Source: Opitutia bacterium UBA4654
GTDB taxonomy: Bacteria > Verrucomicrobiota > Verrucomicrobiia > Opitutales > Intestinicryptomonadaceae
Direction: 5' to 3'
Length of the DNA: 13,322 nucleotides
Assembly: GCA_002405555.1 (NCBI GenBank)
Contig: DHMA01000161.1
Span: 1 to 13,322 of the forward strand
Positions 1 through 6,520 of the stretch are shown here, piece by piece. Under the pieces are notes generated by a model. That model made no database searches and had not been told where the DNA came from. It worked only from the letters and a program-made list of their open reading frames with translations. Made by a program: the position numbers and the translations under genes. Positions within the stretch are counted from its first letter, which is position 1; every line of letters starts with the position of its first letter.

Positions 1-105
1 GCGCTCAACGACTCACTCAACTCCATTTCAAACCTTACCGACTATCTCGAACGCAACCCAAGCTCGCTTTTGACGGGTAAATACAAAGGAAAATCAGATG
101 AATAA
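1..105 (+). CDS. MCE-domain (MlaD/PqiB-type) protein, C-terminal end only
   Basis: Frame 1 is open from the window edge to a TAA at 103-105 and gives 34 residues ending in the pattern SNLTDYLERNPSSLLTGKY (residues 10-28 of the fragment). The 'YLERNPxxLLxGK' ending is typical of the C-terminus of MCE-family substrate-binding proteins, which carry lipids between inner and outer membranes with an ABC transporter. The next gene encodes the matching PqiC-type lipoprotein and starts inside this stop region, which supports the assignment. The N-terminal transmembrane helix and MCE domain lie outside the window, so MlaD-like and PqiB-like forms cannot be told apart. Confidence 0.72.
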   Translation, partial: ALNDSLNSISNLTDYLERNPSSLLTGKYKGKSDE

Positions 106-694
106 GACATTCCGAAAAGCCCTGCCGCTTTTGCTTTTGCCGATGCTCGCGTCGTGCTTCGGCGGATTCCTCGAACCGCAAAAGGACGAAACCGTGTTCT
201 ACATAATGCGCGCCCGCCACGTGGAAAAGGTCGCCGTGGCGGAACGCACGCCAATCAACCTCATGCCCATTACGATTCCTTCGTACATGAACCGCAACCA
301 GATTGTGTCGGCGGGCAAGGGCGGAATGGTGTCGATGTCGGAGTTCGACAGATGGGCGGAGTCCGCGCAAAGCGGGCTTACGCGCGTGCTCGCCGAAGAC
401 ATTTCCGCCACTTCCGAAAACCTCGACGTCTACGCGTACCCGAACCTCTCGCACGGCGCGCTCAACCTGAAAATCATTGTCCACGACTGCATCGGAACGC
501 TCGGCGGCGACTTGGTTTTCAAGGGCAAGTGGCAGCTCGACTCGGCGGCGTCGAAGCTTAAAATCGCGCGGGATTTTTCGTTTAAAACGCCCTGCGGCGA
601 AACAAACGCCTCGTATGTGGAGTCTATAAACGAATGCGCGGCGAAACTCGCGGCGGACATCGCAAAGACAATTTCAAGCAACAAGGAAAAATAA
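98..694 (+). CDS. pqiC: PqiC-type ABC-transport auxiliary lipoprotein
   Basis: This 198-aa protein is a periplasm-facing lipoprotein of the ABC_trans_aux (DUF330/PqiC/YmbA) family. The family partners MCE proteins in moving lipids across the periplasm. An N-terminal signal peptide (residues 1-19) ends in the lipobox LASC, with Cys20 as the lipidation site. Residue +2 is Phe rather than Asp, which fits outer-membrane sorting. Family hallmarks are visible: ETVFYIMRA (31-39) as first strand, PSYMNRNQIV (61-70) matching the usual LPxYLDRxQIV, and FDRWAESAQSGLTRVLAEDI (83-102) matching FxRWAEPLxxxxxRVLAEDL. The start overlaps the end of the MCE gene by 8 bp and has an AAGGA ribosome-binding site at 86-90. 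fabD follows after one base, so the three are probably co-transcribed. Family assignment is firm; the exact transporter is inferred. Confidence 0.85.
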   Translation: MNKTFRKALPLLLLPMLASCFGGFLEPQKDETVFYIMRARHVEKVAVAERTPINLMPITIPSYMNRNQIVSAGKGGMVSMSEFDRWAESAQSGLTRVLAEDISATSENLDVYAYPNLSHGALNLKIIVHDCIGTLGGDLVFKGKWQLDSAASKLKIARDFSFKTPCGETNASYVESINECAAKLAADIAKTISSNKEK

Positions 695-695
695 T

Positions 696-1601
696 ATGAA
701 AACAGGATTATTATTCTCGGGTCAGGGCGCGCAAAGCGTCGGAATGGCGAAATCGCTGTACGAAAACTACGCCTCCGTCAAGGAGCTGTTCAACTGCGCC
801 GACGACACCCTCGGCTTCAAACTTTCGCAAATCTGCTTCGAAGGTCCGATGGCGGAACTTACAAAAACAAGCGTCTGCCAGCCCGCGCTCTACGTCCACG
901 GAATCGCCGCGGTCAAGGTTCTCGAAGAACGCGGAATGCTGGGCGACGTCGTCGCCGCGCTGGGGCTTTCGCTCGGCGAGCTAACCGCGCACGCAATCGC
1001 GGGGACGTATTCGTTCGAGGACGGCCTGAAAATCGTAGCCGAACGCGGACGCCTCATGCAGGAGGCATGCGACGCCACAAAGGGCGCAATGGCGAGCCTC
1101 ATCGGCGGCACACAGGAAAAGGTCGAGGGCTACTGCCGCGAATTCGACATCGACATGTCGAACCTCAACTGCCCCGGTCAAATCGTGATTTCGGGCGACG
1201 CCGAAAAGGTAGCCCGCGCGGTCGAAGCCGCCAAAGAGCGCAAGGATTTCAAAATGGTAGTTCCGCTGAAAGTGGCGGGCGCGTACCACAGCAGACTCAT
1301 GAAGCCCGCGCGGGACGCGTTCGAAAAATACCTCGAAAAGTTCGAATTCAAGACGCCGAAAATCGCCGTCTTCACGAACGTAGTCGGCACGCGCGTAAGC
1401 GACCCCGCCGACATCAAGGCAAACCTCGTAAAGCAGATAACAAGCACGGTGCGCTGGGCGGACTGCGTCGAGGCGTCGGCGAAACTTGGCGTGGAGCAGT
1501 TCTACGAATGCGGCCCCGGCGGAGTTCTCGCGGGCATGATGAAACGCATAAACAGAGACTACCCGATTCGCTCGTTCGCGGAAATTCGCGACTTCGAATA
1601 G
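696..1601 (+). CDS. fabD: Malonyl-CoA:ACP transacylase
   Basis: FabD transfers malonyl from CoA to acyl carrier protein, supplying the extender unit for cytosolic fatty-acid synthesis and, here, the substrate for BioC. The 301-aa length is normal for the family. Visible motifs: GQGAQ (9-13); the nucleophile elbow GLSLGE with Ser92 (usual form GHSLGE, so the His before Ser is Leu here); Arg117 that holds the malonyl carboxylate; catalytic His198 in GAYHS; and Gln247 in the position of E. coli Gln250. The C-terminal ECGPGGVL (271-278) is also typical. The start has AAGGA at 683-687 and lies one base after pqiC. A strong terminator follows at 1633. Pairing with a lipid-transport lipoprotein rather than with fabH, fabG and acpP is not the textbook arrangement. 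Identity is confident. Confidence 0.95.
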   Translation: MKTGLLFSGQGAQSVGMAKSLYENYASVKELFNCADDTLGFKLSQICFEGPMAELTKTSVCQPALYVHGIAAVKVLEERGMLGDVVAALGLSLGELTAHAIAGTYSFEDGLKIVAERGRLMQEACDATKGAMASLIGGTQEKVEGYCREFDIDMSNLNCPGQIVISGDAEKVARAVEAAKERKDFKMVVPLKVAGAYHSRLMKPARDAFEKYLEKFEFKTPKIAVFTNVVGTRVSDPADIKANLVKQITSTVRWADCVEASAKLGVEQFYECGPGGVLAGMMKRINRDYPIRSFAEIRDFE

Positions 1602-1632
1602 GCAACTCACCAGCAACTTCTTTTCCGCAAAG

Positions 1633-1658
1633 CCCGCGCATAACGCGCGGGTTTTTTG
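1633..1658 (+). terminator. Intrinsic terminator after fabD
   Basis: A perfect 7-bp GC stem (CCCGCGC at 1633-1639 with GCGCGGG at 1645-1651) closes a 5-base loop and is followed directly by six T's (1652-1657). It lies 31 bases after the fabD stop and would end the MCE-pqiC-fabD transcript. Confidence 0.9.
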
Positions 1659-1832
1659 TTTGCGCTTGCCGCGCGATGCAAAGCGCGGAAGTCGGCTTAT
1701 TTTTCGAATCGGCAATCAATTTTGTTCCGCACTGTTTGCTTTCCGCAATTTTTCCGCGCAAGCTAAATGCGAATGCCGTTTTTGCGGGTAGGGGAAACGC
1801 TTTTGCCTGCATGCGGCGTTTCGCGCGGGCAC
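1659..1832. other. Gene-free spacer between two facing terminators
   Basis: These 174 bases separate the plus-strand fabD terminator from the minus-strand rpmG terminator. I see no convincing coding region on either strand. The only structure noticed is a 6-bp inverted repeat, CCGCGC at 1669-1674 with GCGCGG at 1683-1688 (8-base loop). It has no T-run and is probably chance in GC-rich DNA. Confidence 0.5.
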
Positions 1833-1860
1833 AAAAAAACCCGCGTTTTAAGCGCGGGTT
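1833..1860 (-). terminator. Intrinsic terminator after rpmG
   Basis: On the minus strand an 8-bp stem (plus-strand AACCCGCG at 1838-1845 with CGCGGGTT at 1853-1860, 7-base loop) is followed by a T-run (plus-strand A's at 1833-1839). It starts 7 bases past the rpmG stop. The plus-strand side lacks a T-run, so it looks unidirectional. Its GC core is nearly the same as the facing fabD terminator. Confidence 0.88.
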
Positions 1861-1867
1861 AAAAAAA

Positions 1868-2041
1868 CTATTTCTTGATTTCCTTGTGAAGCGTTCTGCG
1901 TTTGAGCGAAGGATTGTACTTCATCTTTTCAACCTTCTTGCCGTCGGGCTTGCGCGGGTTGCGCGTAGTCATATAGCGCGAAGGAGATTTGCCTTCTTTG
2001 CGTGCTTCTGTGCATTCGATGATAACGATTTCTCTGGGCAT
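1868..2041 (-). CDS. rpmG: 50S ribosomal protein bL33
   Basis: This 57-aa basic protein is a clear bL33, a small protein of the large ribosomal subunit. The N-terminus reads MPREIVIIECTEARKEGK, the middle has SRYMTTRN (21-28) and the C-terminus has KYNPSLKRRTLHKEIK (41-56), all family hallmarks. There is a single cysteine (Cys10) and no pair of CxxC motifs, so this is the zinc-independent (C-minus) form. The ATG at 2041-2039 is preceded on the minus strand by AAAAGGT (plus 2048-2054) at a 6-base spacing, a good ribosome-binding site. It is monocistronic in appearance: terminators lie both upstream (end of dapF) and downstream. No partner ribosomal gene such as rpmB is adjacent. Confidence 0.93.
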   Translation of the reverse strand: MPREIVIIECTEARKEGKSPSRYMTTRNPRKPDGKKVEKMKYNPSLKRRTLHKEIKK

Positions 2042-2081
2042 AAATTTACCTTTTCTGTCTGATTTTTAAAATATCTTTCGC

Positions 2082-2110
2082 ATATTGCCGAAAGCCCGCG
2101 AGTCTTTCAA
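2082..2110 (-). promoter_or_regulatory. Possible rpmG promoter
   Basis: On the minus strand TTGAAA (plus 2105-2110) is followed, 17 bases later, by CAATAT (plus 2082-2087), a weak -10 match. It would give a leader of about 35-40 bases before the rpmG ribosome-binding site. The dapF terminator upstream implies rpmG needs its own promoter, but this specific choice is tentative. Confidence 0.25.
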
Positions 2111-2150
2111 GCTAAATTTTTCGCAAATTTCCGAAAAACGCGCGGCTTCC

Positions 2151-2182
2151 AAAAAACGCCCTCCGTTTCCGAAAGGCGTTTT
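2151..2182 (-). terminator. Intrinsic terminator after the dapF-like gene
   Basis: On the minus strand, an 8-bp stem (plus AAAACGCC 2153-2160 with GGCGTTTT 2175-2182) is followed by a T-run given by plus-strand A's at 2151-2156. It begins 6 bases past the dapF-like stop codon and separates that gene from rpmG. Confidence 0.8.
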
Positions 2183-2188
2183 GCATGC

Positions 2189-3046
2189 TCAAAGCGGAAC
2201 GCTCTGCGAGAGCACTTCGGGCGACATCTCGTAGACGCCGACGGGCGTTGCGGGGCCGGTCATTGTAATCGAGAAGTCGGGGGCGATTTTAATTGAGAGG
2301 TCGCCGCCTTCCATGTGCACGGTGATGTCGCCGTCGCAAAGTCCGAGCTTGTGGGCGACCGACGCCGCCGCGCTTGAGCTGCTGCCCGACGCGAGCGTGT
2401 ATCCCGCGCCGCGCTCCCAAATTTCGATTTTGATATTGTTGCGGTCGAGCACCTGCAAGAACTGCACGTTTGTGCGGTTCGGGAAAAGCGATGTCATGTT
2501 TTCGATTTTCGGACCGAGCCTGTGCGCGATTTCCGACGAAACGCTGTCCATCGGAAGCACGCAGTGCGGGTTGCCGACCGTCGCGCAGCAGTATTTGTAT
2601 TTCCGACCGTCGATTTCGAACTCCTTGTTCACCACCTCGCCCGTCGCGCCGAGCACGGGGATTTTCGCGGCGTCGAAGCTCACATGCCCCATTTCGACCG
2701 TAATCGAATTTCCGCCCTTCGAGACGACGCATTTTACGACGCCGCCAAGGGTGTCCACCGTAAAGGGAACGTCCTCCTTCACGCGCTTAGTGTCGAAGAG
2801 ATAGCGCGAGAAAATGCGAAGCCCGTTGCCGCTTTTTTCGGCTTCGGAGGCGTCGGGGTTGAGGATTCTCAGCTTGAAGTCCGCCTTGTCGGACTTTTCG
2901 GGGCCGAAGAGTATTCCGTCGGAGCCGAGACCGAAATTGCGGTGGCAGATTTTCACGACGTCGATGCCTTCGGGCATTTTGGGGCAGTCGAGCGGGTCGA
3001 GCACCAGATAGTCGTTGCCGAGTGCGTGGTATTTGGAGAATTTCAT
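2189..3046 (-). CDS. dapF: DapF-family epimerase homologue with both catalytic Cys replaced by Ser
   Basis: This 285-aa protein is full length for diaminopimelate epimerase, which interconverts LL- and meso-diaminopimelate for peptidoglycan and lysine. The fold's landmarks are present: HALGNDYLV (8-15, Asn11), the GLGSDG loop (39-44), NPDASEAE (63-70), GNPHCV (158-163), RTNVQF (191-196) and ERGAG (211-215). However, the two catalytic thiols are absent. The first-motif Cys (MCGNG in typical enzymes) is Ser72 in KSGNGLRI, coded AGC. The second (ACGTG) is Ser220 in LASGSS, coded TCG. GAGET is GAGYT (Tyr216). The carboxylate-binding Asn, Glu and Arg residues are kept. Known biology says DapF uses a Cys-Cys acid/base pair, so either a Ser-based subfamily or another isomerase or ligand-binding role is possible. 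The start is set at MKFSKYHALGN; an upstream in-frame start would add 41 non-conserved residues. No clear Shine-Dalgarno is seen. Confidence 0.85.
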   Translation of the reverse strand: MKFSKYHALGNDYLVLDPLDCPKMPEGIDVVKICHRNFGLGSDGILFGPEKSDKADFKLRILNPDASEAEKSGNGLRIFSRYLFDTKRVKEDVPFTVDTLGGVVKCVVSKGGNSITVEMGHVSFDAAKIPVLGATGEVVNKEFEIDGRKYKYCCATVGNPHCVLPMDSVSSEIAHRLGPKIENMTSLFPNRTNVQFLQVLDRNNIKIEIWERGAGYTLASGSSSSAAASVAHKLGLCDGDITVHMEGGDLSIKIAPDFSITMTGPATPVGVYEMSPEVLSQSVPL

Positions 3047-3057
3047 AATGCGTGCAA

Positions 3058-3085
3058 GTTGTAGTTTGCCGCCGTCCGATTTCAA
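3058..3085 (-). promoter_or_regulatory. Predicted promoter of the dapF-like gene
   Basis: Minus strand: TTGAAA (plus 3080-3085), a 16-base spacer, then TACAAC (plus 3058-3063), matching the -35 at 5/6 and the -10 at 4/6. The expected start of transcription is only about 3-7 bases before the ATG at 3046, where no Shine-Dalgarno is present, suggesting a nearly leaderless mRNA. This is prediction only. Confidence 0.4.
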
Positions 3086-3111
3086 GAATTTTTTTGCGCC
3101 CCGCGAATTAT

Positions 3112-3139
3112 TTGACACGCCCGAAAAATCTGCTTTCAT
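3112..3139 (+). promoter_or_regulatory. Predicted promoter of the biotin operon
   Basis: A perfect -35 hexamer TTGACA at 3112-3117 is followed, after 16 bases, by TTTCAT at 3134-3139 (4/6 match to TATAAT). Transcription would begin near 3145-3147, leaving less than about 10 bases before the bioB ATG at 3154, which has no Shine-Dalgarno. No BirA-like palindrome was recognised around it, so how biotin controls the operon is not visible. Confidence 0.45.
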
Positions 3140-3153
3140 GGCGGATTTTGAAT

Positions 3154-4101
3154 ATGGAATTATCCGCAAAAATCATAAACGGCGGACGGCTTTCGCGCGA
3201 GGAGGCCGAGTCGCTTCCCTCAAAATACGCGCTCGACGAACTCTGCGCGGCGGCGGACGAGGTGCGGACGCATTTTCTCGGCCGCGACGTCGATACGTGC
3301 TCCATAATGAACGCGCGTTCGGGCAGGTGCTCCGAAAACTGCAAGTGGTGCGCGCAGTCGGCGCATTACTCCACGGGTTGCGGCGTGTACGACTACGTCT
3401 CCGCCGACGACGCCCTCGAACACGCCGAATTTTTCAAAAAGCGCGGCGTGCGCCGCTTTTCGCTCGTAACCAGCGGGCGCAGCGTGTCGGACGCCGACCT
3501 GCAAAAGCTCTGCGACGCTTTCGAAAAAATGCGCGACATGGGCGGAATAGAGCTTTGCGGCTCGTTCGGGCTTCTCACAAAGCCGCAGTTCGAGCGGCTC
3601 GCGGCGGCGGGAATGACGCGCTTCCACTGCAATCTCGAAACCGCGCCGTCGTACTTTCCCAAGCTCTGCACGACGCACACGATTGAAGACAAAATAGCCT
3701 CAATCGGCGCGGCGCGTTCGGCGGGGCTTAGCATTTGCAGCGGCGGAATCATCGGAATGGGCGAGTCTTTCGCCCAGCGCGTCGAGCTTGCCGACACCCT
3801 CGCGAAGCTCGATGTGGACTCCATTCCCATGAACATTTTGCAGCCCATAAAGGGCACTCCGCTCGAAAACACCCCGCCGCTTCCGACCGACGAAATCCTG
3901 CTTGCGTTCGCCGTGTTCAGGCTGATGAACCCCCGCGCGCATATCCGCTTTGCGGGCGGGCGGGCGGCAATCCGCGACGTTCAGGAACGCGCCCTGCGTT
4001 CGGGCGTCAGCGCAATCCTCATGGGCGACATGCTGACGACCGTCGGCTCTTCGCTCGATTCCGACTTCAAGATGCTCGACAGGCTCGGCTATGAATATTG
4101 A
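3154..4101 (+). CDS. bioB: Biotin synthase, anaerobe-type variant
   Basis: BioB is a radical-SAM enzyme that inserts sulfur into dethiobiotin to form biotin. The 315-aa length is usual. The CxxxCxxC motif binding the SAM cluster is Cys59, Cys63 and Cys66 (CSENCKWC), preceded by MNARSGR. Of the four classical ligands of the auxiliary [2Fe-2S] cluster, the E. coli Cys97 position is Ser103 (RRFSLVTSGR). Cys135 (ELCGS), Cys195 (ICSGGIIGMGE) and Arg270 (FAGGR) are kept. An extra Cys172 sits in FPKLCTTHT. This pattern resembles BioB of Bacteroides and other anaerobes rather than E. coli. MELSAKI at 3154 was chosen as the start because the GTG at 3052 would add 34 unconserved residues across the promoter. 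It overlaps bioA by 11 bp. Identity is firm; the cluster type is inferred. Confidence 0.95.
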   Translation: MELSAKIINGGRLSREEAESLPSKYALDELCAAADEVRTHFLGRDVDTCSIMNARSGRCSENCKWCAQSAHYSTGCGVYDYVSADDALEHAEFFKKRGVRRFSLVTSGRSVSDADLQKLCDAFEKMRDMGGIELCGSFGLLTKPQFERLAAAGMTRFHCNLETAPSYFPKLCTTHTIEDKIASIGAARSAGLSICSGGIIGMGESFAQRVELADTLAKLDVDSIPMNILQPIKGTPLENTPPLPTDEILLAFAVFRLMNPRAHIRFAGGRAAIRDVQERALRSGVSAILMGDMLTTVGSSLDSDFKMLDRLGYEY

Positions 4102-5359
4102 CGAAATCATCTCCCTCGACGCCCGCCGCGTCTGGCACCCCTACGCGAGCACAAAAAATCCCCCGCGCCCCTATGTGGTGGAATCGGCGGAGGGCGCGGA
4201 ACTCGCGCTTGCCGACGGGCGGAAAGTCGTAGACGGAATGTCGTCGTGGTGGGCTGTCGCATACGGATACCGCAACCCGAAAATCGACTCGGCGGTAAGG
4301 GCGCAGATTTCGAAAATGAGCCATGTGATGTTCGGCGGGCTTACGCACGAAGGCGCGGTGAAGCTTGCCGCAACGCTCTCCGACATGACGGGGCTTGGGC
4401 GCGTGTTCTTCTGCGATTCGGGTTCGGTTTCGGTGGAGGTCGCAATGAAAATGGCTCTCCAATTTTGGCGGGCGAAGGGCGACTCGAAGAAAACAAAATT
4501 CGCGACCGCCCGCGGCGGATACCACGGCGACACTTGGCACGCGATGTCCGTATGCGACCCCGTCAACGGCATGCACTCGCTGTTTTCGGGGGGGCTGCCG
4601 ATAAACTTTTTTGCGCCGCGTCCGGAGTCGCGCTTCGACGGCGAATGGGACGCGTCCGACGCCGAAGCCGTGCGCGGGCTTTTCGAGTCCCGCGCGGGCG
4701 AAATTGCGGCGTTCATAATAGAGCCGATAGTGCAGGGCGCGGGCGGCATGCGCTTCTACCACCCGCAGTATCTGCGCGAAATACGCAAACTTTGCGACGA
4801 ATTTTCGGTGCTGCTGATTCTCGACGAAATCGCGACGGGCTTCGGGCGTTCGGGCAAAATGTTCGCCAACGAATGGGCGGGCGTCCGCCCCGACATCATG
4901 TGTTTGGGCAAGGCTCTCACGGGCGGATACCTCAGCTTTGCCGCGACCCTCGCCGCCGACGCGGTTGCCGACACAATTTCGGGGTTCGGCGTGGGAACGT
5001 TCATGCACGGGCCGACTTTCATGGCAAACCCGCTCGCGTGCGCGGCGGCGAACGCGGCGGTCGAAATTGCGCGGACGGGCGGAATTTTGGAGCGCGTGGC
5101 GGAAATCGAAAAGACGTTGAAGCGCGGACTCCTGCCGCTTGCGGAGCGGAAATCCGTCGCCGACGCCCGCGTTCTCGGCGCGATAGGCGTGCTCGAAATG
5201 CGCGAGCCTATCGACGTTCCCGCCGTTCAGGAAAAGCTCGTAGCGCGCGGCGTGTGGCTGCGCCCGTTCGGCAGACTTTTGTATACAATGCCGCCGTACG
5301 TCGCTTCCGATTCCCAGTTGGAGGCGATTGTCGGCGCGATGTCGGAGGTCGCGGAATAG
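4091..5359 (+). CDS. bioA: Adenosylmethionine-8-amino-7-oxononanoate aminotransferase (DAPA synthase)
   Basis: BioA is a cytosolic PLP enzyme that uses S-adenosylmethionine as amino donor to convert KAPA to DAPA. At 422 aa it is close to E. coli BioA, and the key residues fall at the same numbers. WHPYAS is at 15-20, SSWW with Trp53/54 near the substrate pocket at 51-54, Tyr144 in GGYHGDTW, Asp245 in LILDEIATGFGR, the PLP lysine Lys274 in CLGKALTGG and Thr309 in GPTFMANPLAC. These signatures separate BioA from other class-III aminotransferases. The ATG at 4091 lies inside the bioB end (11-bp overlap), so translation is likely coupled. bioF begins 27 bases after its stop. Confidence 0.96.
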   Translation: MNIDEIISLDARRVWHPYASTKNPPRPYVVESAEGAELALADGRKVVDGMSSWWAVAYGYRNPKIDSAVRAQISKMSHVMFGGLTHEGAVKLAATLSDMTGLGRVFFCDSGSVSVEVAMKMALQFWRAKGDSKKTKFATARGGYHGDTWHAMSVCDPVNGMHSLFSGGLPINFFAPRPESRFDGEWDASDAEAVRGLFESRAGEIAAFIIEPIVQGAGGMRFYHPQYLREIRKLCDEFSVLLILDEIATGFGRSGKMFANEWAGVRPDIMCLGKALTGGYLSFAATLAADAVADTISGFGVGTFMHGPTFMANPLACAAANAAVEIARTGGILERVAEIEKTLKRGLLPLAERKSVADARVLGAIGVLEMREPIDVPAVQEKLVARGVWLRPFGRLLYTMPPYVASDSQLEAIVGAMSEVAE

Positions 5360-5386
5360 GGCGGGCAGGGAAGGCTTTGGGATAAG

Positions 5387-6520
5387 ATGTTCGGTTTTGA
5401 AGACAGGCTCGAATCAATCTCGCGCGGGGGCGCGTACCGCAGGGCGCGCCGCGCGGACGTGTCGGGCGCGTACATAGAGGAGGACGGGCGGAGGCTCGTC
5501 GATTTTTCGAGCAACGACTACCTCGGAATATCGGGGCGGATTGACTGGCAGCGCGAATTTTTGGAGGGGCTTTCGGGTTCGGAAAAATACCTGATGGGCT
5601 CGCTGTCGTCGCGCCTGCTGGGCTGCAATTCGTCGGCGTTCGACGACTTCGAAAAAACCGTTTCCGCCGAATATTCGCGGGCGTGGAACGCGGAGAAATC
5701 GTGCCTGCTCTTCAACTGCGGCTACCACGCAAATTCGGGGATAATCCCCGCGCTCGCCACCCCGCGCGACCTCGTTCTTGCCGACAAACTTTCGCACGCA
5801 AGCCTCATCGACGCCCTAAAACTTGCCGACGCAAAATGGCTGCGCTTCCCCCACAACGACCTCGATAAACTCGAAGAAATACTGCGCCGCCGCCGCTCGG
5901 AATTCGAAAACGTCTATATCGTAACCGAATCGGTTTTCAGCATGGACGGCGACTTCTGCGACCTGCGCAGGCTCTCGGAAATCAGGCGCGAGTTCGGCGC
6001 GTTTTTGTATGTAGACGAAGCCCACGCCTTCGGGCTTTACGGTGCGGGCGGCTTGGGCAGGTCGGTCGGCTTCGACGTCGATTTGGCTATGTGCACGCTC
6101 GGCAAGGCGGCGGCGTCGGAGGGCGCGTTTGCGGTGTGTTCCGCCGAGACGCGCGAAATGCTCGTCAACCGCTGCCGCACGTTCATTTATTCTACCGCGC
6201 TCTCGCCGGTTTCCGCGCGTTGGTCGCGCTTCGTGTTCGAAAAAATTTTGGGCATGGACGCCGAGCGCGAACATTTGCAGAAAATTTCCGCCGCGTTCAG
6301 GTCGGCTGTGTCGGGCGTTCTGGGCGAATCGCAAATCGCGCCCGTGTCGACTGCTGGACGCGCCCTCGAAATTTCCGCGGCGATGGAGTCGCGCGGCTTC
6401 CGCGCGCCCGCGATAAGAAAACCGACCGTTCCGACCGAACGCCTGCGCTTCTCGTTTTCCGCCGCGCATTCGGAATCGGACGTGCTTGCGGCGGCAAAGG
6501 CATTGGGGGAACTATTGTGA
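5387..6520 (+). CDS. bioF: 8-amino-7-oxononanoate (KAPA) synthase
   Basis: BioF is a PLP enzyme of the alpha-oxoamine synthase family that condenses pimeloyl-ACP or pimeloyl-CoA with alanine to give KAPA. The 377-aa protein shows DFSSNDYLG (39-47), GYHANSG (112-118), LSHASLIDA with His137 stacking on PLP, DEAHAFGLYGAGGLG (210-224, Asp210 and His213) and the PLP lysine Lys240 in TLGKAAASEGAF. The last motif differs from the classical TxSKALGxxGG. It resembles the version I associate with Bacteroides-type BioF (from memory). Position between bioA and bioGC makes BioF more likely than the sister 2-amino-3-ketobutyrate CoA ligase. A purine stretch AGGGAAGG at 5367-5374 lies a little far from the ATG. 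The stop overlaps the next gene's GTG by 4 bp. Confidence 0.92.
   Translation: MFGFEDRLESISRGGAYRRARRADVSGAYIEEDGRRLVDFSSNDYLGISGRIDWQREFLEGLSGSEKYLMGSLSSRLLGCNSSAFDDFEKTVSAEYSRAWNAEKSCLLFNCGYHANSGIIPALATPRDLVLADKLSHASLIDALKLADAKWLRFPHNDLDKLEEILRRRRSEFENVYIVTESVFSMDGDFCDLRRLSEIRREFGAFLYVDEAHAFGLYGAGGLGRSVGFDVDLAMCTLGKAAASEGAFAVCSAETREMLVNRCRTFIYSTALSPVSARWSRFVFEKILGMDAEREHLQKISAAFRSAVSGVLGESQIAPVSTAGRALEISAAMESRGFRAPAIRKPTVPTERLRFSFSAAHSESDVLAAAKALGELL

Noticed and set aside
1669..1688. Small structured RNA in the spacer after fabD
   Set aside because: Only one 6-bp inverted repeat is visible in GC-rich DNA between two terminators; there is no promoter or conserved pattern to support a gene.
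3047..3153. BirA-type operator or biotin-responsive palindrome before bioB
   Set aside because: TTGTAGTTTGCC near 3059 faintly recalls half a BirA site, but no matching inverted half was found at a suitable distance.
3047..3169. Longer starts for the dapF-like gene (at 3169) and bioB (GTG at 3052)
   Set aside because: Both extensions add unconserved residues, overlap each other across the divergent promoter region, and the family N-termini (MKFSKYHALGN and MELSAKI) match the inner starts.
6091..6516. Upstream extension of the bioGC frame into bioF
   Set aside because: The sequence before the GTG at 6517 lies out of frame within bioF and shows no homology; BioG homologues begin at about the GTG.
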